64,000 nt of DNA from Peptococcaceae bacterium (GCA_017547685.1 JAFYPD010000084.1:1-64000); one strand, 5' to 3'. Shown: positions 53,945-61,391, numbered from the stretch's first letter. The notes: a model not told the origin generated them from the letters alone. Translations and numbers: made by a program.

Positions 53945-54180
53945 CGTTGCCGCCTCCAGTTCTGGCAAACCAGGAAGGTGGTGAACCAGTATGGAGCTTT
54001 TAACAACGCTATGTCTTGCTATCGTGGCATCTGTGGTCGCAGATCGCATTTGCAAATGGCTGGGTAGGAAGTAACACGGCAATACAGCCTGGTCAGATAC
54101 GACCATAACATCAAGTCAGCATAGACTAAAAACCAGAAAAAACCCCTAGAGAGATACGGCAATATCTCCTAGGGGTTTTT
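53945..54180 (+). ncRNA. Candidate toxin mRNA of a type I (Fst/par-like) toxin-antitoxin locus
   Basis: Predicted from the -10 at 53933 to the shared terminator at 54136-54180. The 5' leader can fold (CCGCCTCC with GGAAGGTGG; TTCTGG with CCAGGA), placing the ribosome site in a stem. It carries direct repeats a (TTAACAACGCTA, 54000-54011) and b (GTCAGCATAGAC, 54115-54126), which are complementary to the antisense RNA. Confidence 0.6.
53991..54074 (+). CDS. Small hydrophobic peptide, putative type I toxin
   Basis: 27 aa: MELLTTLCLAIVASVVA as a single membrane helix followed by a basic end containing ICKWLGRK. GGAAGGTGG precedes the ATG. The membrane helix plus short basic tail is the design of Fst, Ldr and related type I toxins, and the ICKWL ending resembles small peptides I recall from other Bacillota. 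Position within a convergent RNA pair supports the call; toxicity is inferred. Confidence 0.65.
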   Translation: MELLTTLCLAIVASVVADRICKWLGRK

Positions 54181-54223
54181 CTGTTGCGTCAGTATAGACG
54201 CTTATTAACAACGCTAATTGTCT
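54130..54223 (-). ncRNA. Candidate antisense antitoxin RNA
   Basis: A promoter on the minus strand, TTGAAA (54258-54253) and TATAAT (54235-54230) with 17 bp between, would start an RNA of about 90 nt near 54223. It would contain the complement of repeat a' (TTAACAACGCTA, 54205-54216) and repeat b' (GTCAGTATAGAC, 54188-54199) and end at the shared hairpin. It can thus pair with the toxin mRNA at the terminator and at both repeats. Confidence 0.6.
54136..54181. terminator. Shared bidirectional terminator of the toxin/antitoxin RNAs
   Basis: AAAAACCCCTAG-AGAGATA and TATCTC-CTAGGGGTTTTT form a long stem with A- and T-tracts on both sides. Confidence 0.9.
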
Positions 54224-54229
54224 AAGCAC

Positions 54230-54258
54230 ATTATAGCATATACAAAAGTGTCTTTCAA
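54230..54258 (-). promoter_or_regulatory. Promoter of the antisense RNA
   Basis: TTGAAA and TATAAT on the minus strand with a 17-bp spacer; no open frame lies downstream of it on that strand before the shared terminator. Confidence 0.72.
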
Positions 54259-54329
54259 TATTCATTTTATTAGTGTTTTTAAGGATACATATGGCTTAAA
54301 CGATGTGATATAATAAATCAAATCCAAAA

Positions 54330-54345
54330 TGTTTCACGTGAAACA
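54330..54345. other. parS site
   Basis: Perfect TGTTTCACGTGAAACA, 52 bp before the PPOX-family gene; the parS farthest from oriC in this window. Confidence 0.95.
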
Positions 54346-54396
54346 TTCTGGCTGCGAACAATTGGACAGAATGAACTGGAATGGGGGGCTGCTATC

Positions 54397-54882
54397 ATGC
54401 GGGAAATGCGGCGAAACAGACAGGCGCTATCGATAGAAGAATGTGAAATCATATTAAAAGAGAATACTTCCGGCGTATTGTCGGTACTGGGCGATGACGG
54501 CTATCCGTACGGTGTGCCGCTGAGCTATGTGTATGCCGACGGGAAACTGTTTTTCCACAGCGCGAAAGCGGGGCATAAGATTGATGCGATTAACAAAAAC
54601 GGCAAGGCATCCTTTTGTGTTATCGCGCAGGACCAGGTTGTGCCGGAAAAATACACTACTTATTTTCGCAGTGTGATTGTGTTCGGCAAGGCGCGGATTC
54701 TGGAAGATGCTGCGGAAAAACGGGCCTCCATTGAACTGCTGGCGGAAAAATATATGCCGGAACTGGAAGCAGGCCGTATGCAGGAAATTGACAGAGAATT
54801 TGAACGTCTTTGTATGATCGAACTGACCGTTGAGGAGATAACTGGCAAGGAAGCCATTGAGCTGACGAGAGCGCGGCAGTAA
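54397..54882 (+). CDS. Pyridoxamine 5'-phosphate oxidase-family protein (NimA-like)
   Basis: 161 aa split-barrel flavin-binding fold: SIEECEIILKENTSGVLSVLGDDGYPYGVPLSYVY, FFHSAKAGHKIDAI, SFCVIAQDQVVPEKYTTYFRSVIVFGKARIL. The order matches the PPOX group that includes NimA nitroimidazole-resistance proteins and many heme- or flavin-binding relatives. A real resistance role cannot be assumed. GGGGGG precedes the ATG. Confidence 0.87.
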   Translation: MREMRRNRQALSIEECEIILKENTSGVLSVLGDDGYPYGVPLSYVYADGKLFFHSAKAGHKIDAINKNGKASFCVIAQDQVVPEKYTTYFRSVIVFGKARILEDAAEKRASIELLAEKYMPELEAGRMQEIDREFERLCMIELTVEEITGKEAIELTRARQ

Positions 54883-54977
54883 CTTTTTTTGTGTTGCGAT
54901 ATCTTGCCAAACGGGATAAAACTGCGTATACTGAACTGTAATGTATTTTACAGAATTTTGAGAAGGTTGGGGCTTGT

Positions 54978-56168
54978 ATGAGAAGCAGAGATTATATCAC
55001 AACCTATAGTGGACATCAGTTTTCGCCGCTGGCGCCGGATATGGAAGCCATTGACCTGAAGGATATCGCTCATGCATTAGCGCGAATCGGGCGGGCCAAC
55101 GGGCATTTTTCGGAGTTTTATTCGGTGGGGCAGCATTGTCTGGATTGTGCCCGGGAGGCACTGGCCCGCGGCTGCAGTGCACGGCAGGCCTTGCTCTGTC
55201 TGCTGCATGATGCCAGCGAAGCGTATATGTCGGATATCACATCGCCGGTGAAAAAACATCTGCGTCAGTATATTGCGGTGGAAGACCGTCTGCTGGATAT
55301 GATTTATGAAAAATATGTGCCGGGCGGAATCCGTCCGCGGGAACAGCGCGTGGTGAAAGAAATTGATAACACCATGCTGTATCACGAATTTGTCAATCTC
55401 AAAGGGGAGAAACTGTCGGAGGAAGAACCGGGACTGCACATTACGCCGTGTTTCGCGTTCACCAGCTTCTGGGCGGTGGAAAAACAGTATCTGGATTTAT
55501 TTGACGAGCTGAGCCGGAACGCACAGCAGGAAACCGAATTGCGCAGCTGGCAGACTGTGGGCATTACCCATGCAAATGGTCAGTGGCAGGCGGCGGTATT
55601 GTCCGGTGCGGATTGTACGTTTACCAGTGCAGATACGTTATGGGATATCTGCAAAACATATCAGGATGCCGATGCGGTACTCATCGATTTGCCGGTGGGC
55701 CTGCCGGAAAGCAAAGAAGACGAAGGGCTTCGCCCGGAAGCTGAACTGCGCAAAGTGCTGCATGGCTGCAGTGCAGCGGCAGTGCCGTGCCGTCAGGCGG
55801 TGTATGCAGCGGACGATAACGCAGCGCGGGAGGAAAATATCCGCGTGCTGGGCCGCACCATTTCTCCGCAGCAGACGGCACAGCGCCATCTGTTACGGGA
55901 AATTGATGAACTGCTGCTGTATCATAATGAGTGGAAAAATGTATTGCGGGAGAGCCGCGCCCAGGTTCTTGGCGACAGCCGCAGGCTGATTATACAGCAA
56001 TACCGGGAACAGCTGGCAGAGGCTGGCGCGAAGCGGGAGCTGGAAGATGCGCTGTGCCTGGCTGTGATTGGCCAGATGGAATGCCGCAACGGGAGTGAAA
56101 CCATTCCTGCAATCCCTTGCAATGATGCGAGGGGGGTGCGGATGCAGGTAATCATCCCGCGGAAGTAA
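54978..56168 (+). CDS. HD phosphohydrolase fused to a DUF429 domain
   Basis: 396 aa. The N-terminal half (about 1-185) is an HD-domain nucleotidase-like module: GQHC...LLCLLHDASEAYMSDITSPVK with HD and metal-binding His, similar to YfbR-type 5'-nucleotidases. The C-terminal half (about 190-396) resembles DUF429, an RNase H-like predicted nuclease: VLIDLPVGLPE, GRTISPQQTAQ, EIDELL, and EDALCLAVIGQ. The expected acidic residue (E-HPE pattern) is replaced by RESRAQ. Fusion of the two is unusual to my knowledge. Confidence 0.75.
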   Translation: MRSRDYITTYSGHQFSPLAPDMEAIDLKDIAHALARIGRANGHFSEFYSVGQHCLDCAREALARGCSARQALLCLLHDASEAYMSDITSPVKKHLRQYIAVEDRLLDMIYEKYVPGGIRPREQRVVKEIDNTMLYHEFVNLKGEKLSEEEPGLHITPCFAFTSFWAVEKQYLDLFDELSRNAQQETELRSWQTVGITHANGQWQAAVLSGADCTFTSADTLWDICKTYQDADAVLIDLPVGLPESKEDEGLRPEAELRKVLHGCSAAAVPCRQAVYAADDNAAREENIRVLGRTISPQQTAQRHLLREIDELLLYHNEWKNVLRESRAQVLGDSRRLIIQQYREQLAEAGAKRELEDALCLAVIGQMECRNGSETIPAIPCNDARGVRMQVIIPRK

Positions 56169-56169
56169 C

Positions 56170-56289
56170 GGACTTGTTAAATTTACGCATTGCTGTGTTG
56201 TTTTTGATTTTTCTCACCTTGCGTACCTGTAGTACGCGTCGTTCGAAAAATCAAAAGCCGCCTTGCACTGCGTAAATTTTCCTGCGTCC
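56170..56289 (+). repeat. Post-stop palindromic element, copy 3
   Basis: Starts 2 bp after the stop of the HD-DUF429 gene. Arms GGAC/GTCC, ATTTACGCA/TGCGTAAAT, TTTTGATTTTTC/GAAAAATCAAAA and GCGTAC/GTACGC. The core GTGTTGTTTTTGA, CACCTTGCGTACC, GTACGCGTCG and CCGCCTTG matches copies 1 and 2. Confidence 0.85.
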
Positions 56290-56319
56290 TCTGTTTTACC
56301 AGGGGTATCTTTTAAATTC

Positions 56320-56356
56320 AAAAACCACTTACGCGCTTTTATGTAAGTGGTTTTTC
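56320..56356 (+). terminator. Terminator downstream of element copy 3
   Basis: AAAACCACTTAC and GTAAGTGGTTTT pair perfectly with an 11-nt loop and T5. Confidence 0.85.
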
Positions 56357-56363
56357 TGCAAAA

Positions 56364-56422
56364 AAGTGTCATTTCAATCAAAGCCGGGGCGGGAATCTGG
56401 TTCTGATTAAAATGACACTTTT
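56364..56422 (-). terminator. Terminator of the MFS exporter gene
   Basis: AAAGTGTCATTT-AATCA and TGATT-AAATGACACTTT form an 18-pair stem with one mismatch; on the minus strand it is followed by TTTTTT. Confidence 0.8.
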
Positions 56423-56437
56423 ATTTTTCGGTATTAT

Positions 56438-56451
56438 ATTTCCTGGTAAAT
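56438..56451. other. Candidate Noc-binding site 3
   Basis: ATTTCCTGGTAAAT, two mismatches to ATTTCCCGGGAAAT; paired with site 4. Confidence 0.45.
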
Positions 56452-56475
56452 AATTACGGGAGAAACGCCTGATGT

Positions 56476-56489
56476 ATTTCCCAGGAAAT
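56476..56489. other. Candidate Noc-binding site 4
   Basis: ATTTCCCAGGAAAT, one mismatch to the Noc consensus and a near-perfect dyad, 38 bp from site 3 and just after the MFS gene stop. Confidence 0.6.
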
Positions 56490-56500
56490 GTGGTTCGATT

Positions 56501-57898
56501 TTACGATTTGCGCAGTTCTTCTCTGCTTCGGAAAAATTTTAATGCGATAGGAACAATACAAAGCAACATTATGCAGGAAACCAGCACAATCATATTTACT
56601 GTAGAAGTATAAACCAGTGCGATGGCATCCGAGGTAGTAGCTCCCATGGATTTAATACGCAGGTCCACAATATTACTGGCCACGCCAACCATCAGTGCGT
56701 TCAGCATCTGATGGAACCAGTTGGTAAGGGACGATGCATGTCCGGATAATTCCGGCGGAATGGCAGACATTTGTGCATTGGTTGCCACCAGATTGAACAT
56801 CCCCATACCGCATGCGCGAACACATAGCGCCGCAATCAGCAGTAAAATGGAAGTAGACGGATTCACAAACAGGAATGGAATGGAACCAAATATAATAATA
56901 GAAATAGCGGCAGCGGTCAGCAGTTTTTCACCGGTTTTGTTGTACAGTGAACTTGCAACCGGCATCATTGCCATAGAAAGAATGGAACATGGAAGCATAA
57001 CAAACCCTGTCATCAGCGGAGAAATGCCAAGCCCGTTCTGCAGCAGAAGCGGCATCAGGAAAGCAACCGTGCAGAGGGCAATAATATTCATGCCGCTGAT
57101 GACAAATGCTGCAACATAGCGAGGGTATTGGAATACTCCAAGATTCAGAACCACATCGGAACGATGACGGCTGCGGATGTAATAGGTAATCAGACAGCCC
57201 ATCCCAAGAATAATTCCGACCAGCAGTTTTACCGATAAGCCCCATTTGGAAAGATTACTGAAGGTAAACAGCAGGGTGAAGCTTCCGATCGAGGTTAAAA
57301 ACAGGCCGGTAAAGTCCAGTTTTGCCTGGCTCTGCTGCGAATCTTTCGGCAGTACAAAAATACATAATATACCGGCCAGCAGTGCAAATGGAATATTGAA
57401 TAACAGCAGGAAGCGCCAGTCTGCTACACTTAAAATCAGCCCGGAAAGAACCGTTGGCAGAATGGCACCCAGCATGGTTGCCATGCCCCAGATACTGGCC
57501 GCTTTGGTCTGCTGGCTGGCCGGGAGAATCCGATAAAACATGGCCAGAGCCAGAGGCGATAATAAACCGCCGGTAAAACCAAACAGCAGACGGATAACAA
57601 TCAGCATTTCAATGCACCAGGAGAATGCACCGATAATGGAAATAGTGAGAACACAAAACAGAATCGCCGTAAAAAGCCGTTTGTATCCAATGCGATCCCC
57701 CAGAAAGCCTGCCGCTGGTATAATCACCCCTGCTGCCAGCATATAGCCGGAAGTCAGCCACTGTACTGTGGATAAAGGCACATCAAAATAAGTAACCATC
57801 GTCGGCAATGCTACATTAAACATCATAGAATTCAGAGAGCCAATCAGCGTGCCGAGCCCCAGTGTCAGTAAAATCAGATTTGTATGTTGTTTTTCCAA
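56501..57898 (-). CDS. MFS multidrug exporter, DHA2 (EmrB/QacA) type
   Basis: 465 aa with about 14 membrane helices. LDxTIVNVALP-type motif appears as LNSMMFNVALPTMVTYFDV, then WLTSGYMLAAGVIIPAAGFLGDRIGYKRLF (motif A) and the C motif region around residue 150 (GMATMLGAILPTVLSG). Proton-driven drug or metabolite efflux is likely. The start is TTG at 57898 (AAAAGGAG 8 bases upstream); the GTG three codons earlier overlaps that site. Confidence 0.88.
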   Translation of the reverse strand: MEKQHTNLILLTLGLGTLIGSLNSMMFNVALPTMVTYFDVPLSTVQWLTSGYMLAAGVIIPAAGFLGDRIGYKRLFTAILFCVLTISIIGAFSWCIEMLIVIRLLFGFTGGLLSPLALAMFYRILPASQQTKAASIWGMATMLGAILPTVLSGLILSVADWRFLLLFNIPFALLAGILCIFVLPKDSQQSQAKLDFTGLFLTSIGSFTLLFTFSNLSKWGLSVKLLVGIILGMGCLITYYIRSRHRSDVVLNLGVFQYPRYVAAFVISGMNIIALCTVAFLMPLLLQNGLGISPLMTGFVMLPCSILSMAMMPVASSLYNKTGEKLLTAAAISIIIFGSIPFLFVNPSTSILLLIAALCVRACGMGMFNLVATNAQMSAIPPELSGHASSLTNWFHQMLNALMVGVASNIVDLRIKSMGATTSDAIALVYTSTVNMIVLVSCIMLLCIVPIALKFFRSREELRKS

Positions 57899-57915
57899 AG
57901 TAGCCACTCCTTTTT

Positions 57916-57938
57916 TACCTGCTATTATACCTGCTATT
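57916..57938. promoter_or_regulatory. Tandem 11-bp repeat at the MFS gene promoter
   Basis: TACCTGCTATT at 57916-57926 and 57928-57938, 12 bp apart (about one helical turn), covering a TATAAT on the minus strand (57929-57924). Candidate binding site for a regulator of the exporter. Confidence 0.45.
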
Positions 57939-58081
57939 AAATGAACTGTTTCTTATATATATAGTATCATTTTTGAAGAAAAAAACTGTAACAGAAAAAA
58001 GTTCAGAAAATTTTGTATGGATACAAAAAATATATGTATATCAGAAAGCTGATGCCAGGATTCCTGTGCAGAAAACAAAAA

Positions 58082-58112
58082 CGACGATATTTTTTCAGAA
58101 AAAATATCATCG
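58082..58112. repeat. AT-rich perfect hairpin
   Basis: GATATTTTTT-CAG-AAAAAATATC inside the 635-bp gap between the MFS and sigma-factor genes. No supported gene lies in this gap. Confidence 0.5.
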
Positions 58113-58280
58113 CCTATGGCTGCCTGTTACACAGACTGCAGATAATAAAATAGATAAAAGTAATGATACCCAATTTATACCTGCTGCGCAACTGAATCAG
58201 GCTCATTTTATGCGTTTGTAACCAAATCAAGATAAAGCAATTCAGTACGACACAATGAAATAGATTTGTACTTATGCAAA

Positions 58281-58313
58281 TTATCCACTGCTTGTGGATA
58301 ATTTTGTGGATAA
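58281..58313. other. DnaA-box cluster outside oriC
   Basis: TTATCCACT (58281-58289, one mismatch) and two perfect boxes on the other strand (58293-58301 and 58305-58313), spaced 12 bp. About 49 kb from oriC and 220 bp before a sigma-factor gene. Could titrate DnaA or let DnaA regulate the sigma gene. Confidence 0.65.
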
Positions 58314-58533
58314 CCTATGGATATTCGTCAAAATTTGTGCATTACTGTGAAAAAAGAGTGGACAACAAGGTTCGAGTTGTGTGTTAATCTGTTTGGCAAA
58401 CAGTATGACGCAATTTATAATGGATGAAAGTTCTATCGTTTTGATTTTATTTTTGATTTTCCCGAGTGATTTTAAAAACAAATGCGAATGGAATAAATGG
58501 AAGGCAAATGTTCAGAATGGAGGGGTGTATGCG

Positions 58534-59088
58534 ATGAAAGAAGATGAGCTGTACATACTGCAATTACTGTTGCAGTATCCGGAAGACGGATTGCGTGCTG
58601 CGATTGACCGGTATGGCAAAACGGTACACTGGATTGTACGGAACATTCTGGGCCGTGATGCGGAAGTGGAAGAGTGTGTGTCCGAGATATTTGTGCGATT
58701 GTGGCAAAGTGCGGCGCGCTTTGATGAGAATCGCGGCGTATCGCTGGCCTCGTGGCTGTACGGGATTGCCCGCCATACGGCACTGGATTACAGAAGAAAA
58801 ACACAGCATCAGGCAAATCATCTGCCGATAGAAGAACTGGATTTGCAGCTGGATTTGAATCTTGACGATATGCTGGCACGAGAACAGAATGCAAGCGTGC
58901 TGCGGCATGTTGTGGATGGGCTCCCTCCGCCTGACCGGGAGATTTTTGTGTATCGGTATTTTTTAGAACTGTCGACGAAAGAGATAGCCGCGCGTTTAAA
59001 TTTATCTGTGAAACAGGTGGAGAATAAGCTGTACCGCGGGCGTCAGAAATTGCGGCGGCAGCTGATAGAGAAAGGAGTGGTTCGATGA
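58534..59088 (+). CDS. ECF-type RNA polymerase sigma factor
   Basis: 184 aa. Region 2 contains AEVEECVSEIFVRLWQSAARFDENRGVSLASWLYGIARHTALDYRR (sigma-70 family), region 4 LPPPDREIFVYRYFLELSTKEIAARLNLSVKQVENKLYRGRQKL. Length and two-region layout match ECF factors such as SigV-like ones. The ATG at 58534 is used because GGAGGGG is about 10 bases upstream. Overlaps the next gene by 4 bp. Confidence 0.9.
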   Translation: MKEDELYILQLLLQYPEDGLRAAIDRYGKTVHWIVRNILGRDAEVEECVSEIFVRLWQSAARFDENRGVSLASWLYGIARHTALDYRRKTQHQANHLPIEELDLQLDLNLDDMLAREQNASVLRHVVDGLPPPDREIFVYRYFLELSTKEIAARLNLSVKQVENKLYRGRQKLRRQLIEKGVVR

Positions 59089-60158
59089 GCAGCATCAAAG
59101 ATCTGATGCATCTGGATGATGTGATAGCGCCTTGCCAGTTAGAAGAGATGGCAGCGCTGGAATCGGATTTTCTTTTCCGCAAAGAAAACATACAGCAGCT
59201 GGCAATACGGAATATGCATGTGCTGCAGAAAACGCAAATTCCGCAAAGCAATACCGTGCATCAGGCAATAGATGCTCCGGCAAAGCAGACGCAAAAAAAA
59301 CGGGGGCGACGGTTTTTTACTGTACTGGCTTCCTGTGCACTGGTGTTATCGCTGGGCACAGCAGCCATTGCCACCTTTTCAACCGATACCCGATTGCTGC
59401 AGGCACTGCATGCGGACAGCCAGTCGCAAATTGCACAGCTGAATGCCATGAATACGCAGCTTCATGTGACGGCACATGCGGATGGCTATACGGTTACTTT
59501 GCGGGAGGCCATCAGTGACCGCCACAATACATGGATGTTACTTGAAGTAGAGGGGCCGGAAGATACTGTACTCGATGAGAATCTGGTGCTGTTTGATACT
59601 GTTCGGGTGCAGATGGAAAAGATGAGCAGTCATGGATATACCATTTATACGCTGCCTGATGAAAATCAGAATGACAATCGGCTTACCATGATTCTGGATT
59701 TTTCGGCTCGCAATCAGCTGGCAGGGCAGAGGCTTACGCTGGAGTTTGAACATCTGATATCGAATATTGTTGATGCGGAACAACAAATCATTGGCGTAAA
59801 TCATTTAGCCGATGGGCCATGGAAAATTGAACTGCATGTTCCGAAAAAGGACAGTACGGTTTCTATGTGGCAGTGGAAAACGCTAACGATTGGTGAAAAA
59901 GATTTCCTGTTGACAAAAATAGAAGTTTCGCCGTTGAGTATTACTCTAAATGCGACAAAAATAAATCATATCGCCTATCTGCAGTTAAAAAATGCTGCAC
60001 TGCATGTCTGGCTGAAAGATGGAACCGAACTGGAAGTAGAACGCAGCGGTTCAGGCAGCAATCATGTGCAGATGCAGTATCAGTACACTTTCCCGTATCC
60101 GGTTCAGCTGGATCAGATTGACCGCATTGTATTCTGCGGCCAAGAATTAAACTGGTAA
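59085..60158 (+). CDS. Anti-sigma factor, DUF4179-type
   Basis: 357 aa. A cytoplasmic N-terminus (about 1-78) that would hold the sigma factor, one membrane helix (FFTVLASCALVLSLGTAAIATF, about 78-99), and a large exported beta-rich domain similar to DUF4179 of the SigV/anti-sigma group. Coupled to the sigma gene by a 4-bp overlap. The released signal is unknown. Confidence 0.85.
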   Translation: MSSIKDLMHLDDVIAPCQLEEMAALESDFLFRKENIQQLAIRNMHVLQKTQIPQSNTVHQAIDAPAKQTQKKRGRRFFTVLASCALVLSLGTAAIATFSTDTRLLQALHADSQSQIAQLNAMNTQLHVTAHADGYTVTLREAISDRHNTWMLLEVEGPEDTVLDENLVLFDTVRVQMEKMSSHGYTIYTLPDENQNDNRLTMILDFSARNQLAGQRLTLEFEHLISNIVDAEQQIIGVNHLADGPWKIELHVPKKDSTVSMWQWKTLTIGEKDFLLTKIEVSPLSITLNATKINHIAYLQLKNAALHVWLKDGTELEVERSGSGSNHVQMQYQYTFPYPVQLDQIDRIVFCGQELNW

Positions 60159-60174
60159 CCGGTGCTGCCGGCAG

Positions 60175-60223
60175 AAAAATCAAAGCAGAGTTCCAGGATA
60201 CAGGGCTCTGCTTTGATTTTTTC
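60175..60223 (+). terminator. Terminator of the sigma/anti-sigma operon
   Basis: AAAAATCAAAGCAGAG and CTCTGCTTTGATTTTT form a perfect 16-bp stem followed by T. Confidence 0.9.
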
Positions 60224-60877
60224 TCTGCTTTTTCAGGTTGTCCGGACACAGATAAATTTTTTTGTTTTTAATAATTTCACTTCCTCTTTTTGCTCCCTCT
60301 TTTGACTGGTTCAATTTATTTTCAGATATTTTTTATCCTCTTTTTCTTTTTTTCTGGTTTGCAGATGAAAATTTATATTCTGTTTTAAACAACAGTCTCT
60401 CATAATGGCAGAAGTTACATATTCGATATTGGAATAAACTATAGCATAATATAAAAACAAACAGATACAATTATATGAGGCAGGAGCAATTTATTAAAAT
60501 TTTCCATCAGGAACGATATTGATTCATATGCCTGATTCCTGCGGCATAGTTTGATTGCAGGAATTTCTTACGCGGGAACAGCGGTGAACTGTTTTTGTTA
60601 AATAGTAACGGGTGTAATAATTATACAATGTGCTTCCATGAAGGATAAGTGTCGGCGGGAGAGGGACGCCTGAAAGACGCGATAAATGCACAAAAATTAT
60701 GTTTCGTGAAAAAATGTACGAAAATTTCGACCACTATTATTGATAAGATTTATTATTAAATGCGTATAAAATGCTTTCTTTTTGGGTAAAAATGCGCTTT
60801 AATATGGATATAAGCTTCACCAGTAATCAAGTTAGATTATTGTTAAGATTCAGATTAATTTAAGGGAGGACAAAAAT
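60224..60877. other. 650-bp leader/intergenic region before the hydrogenase operon
   Basis: No supported gene. Mostly AT-rich, with a GC-rich island at about 60640-60690 containing GGCG-N9-CGCC and GTC/GAC pairs that could fold. No known riboswitch consensus was recognised. A partial Rex-like half site TTGTTAA occurs near 60595 but its other half is poor. Confidence 0.4.
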
Positions 60878-61375
60878 ATGGCTTGTACATGTGGCGGACA
60901 CAATGAAGCATTATTTGCACAGCTTGACAATGTGATTGAGCAGCATAAAGACCAAAGAGGCAGCTTAATCAGCGTACTGCATAAAGCACAGGGGATTTTC
61001 GGCTACTTGCCGGAAGAAGTCCAGGCTTACATTGCAGAAAAAATGGATATACCTTTGAGTGAAATTTATGGTGTAGTGACATTCTATGCGTTATTTACAA
61101 TGAACAAAAAAGGAAAATACACATTTAATGTCTGTCTGGGGACAGCATGTTATGTAAAAGGCTCTGGCAAGCTGTTAGAAAAACTGCAGGAAGAACTGGG
61201 CATCGGCGTTGGGGAAACCACCGAAGATGGTTTGTTCAGCATTGAATGCTGCCGCTGCGTAGGTGCTTGCGGCCTGGCTCCGGTTATTACAATCAATGAT
61301 AAAGTTCACGGTCATTTAGTACCAGAAGATATTCCAGCTCTGATTGCTGAAATCAAAGCTGCTGAACAGATCTAA
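60878..61375 (+). CDS. NADH-linked hydrogenase subunit, NuoE-like (HydC/HndA type)
   Basis: 165 aa thioredoxin-like [2Fe-2S] protein. Ligands lie in CLGTACYVKG and ECCRCVGACGLAP. QGIFGYLPEEVQAYIAEKMDIPLSEIYGVVTFYALF is the NuoE family signature. Transfers electrons with the NuoF-like subunit to the hydrogenase. GGGAGG precedes the ATG. First gene of the operon. Confidence 0.93.
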   Translation: MACTCGGHNEALFAQLDNVIEQHKDQRGSLISVLHKAQGIFGYLPEEVQAYIAEKMDIPLSEIYGVVTFYALFTMNKKGKYTFNVCLGTACYVKGSGKLLEKLQEELGIGVGETTEDGLFSIECCRCVGACGLAPVITINDKVHGHLVPEDIPALIAEIKAAEQI

Positions 61376-61391
61376 CAGGAGGTGTGGAGTA

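Noticed and set aside
57973-58221. 82-codon frame in the gap before the sigma-factor gene
   Set aside because: No convincing ribosome site, Lys/Asn/Gln-rich composition expected from AT-rich non-coding DNA, and it runs through a perfect AT-rich hairpin.
60595-60612. Rex-like operator TTGTTAA upstream of hydrogenase genes
   Set aside because: Only one half matches TTGTTAANNNNTTAACAA; the second half has several mismatches.
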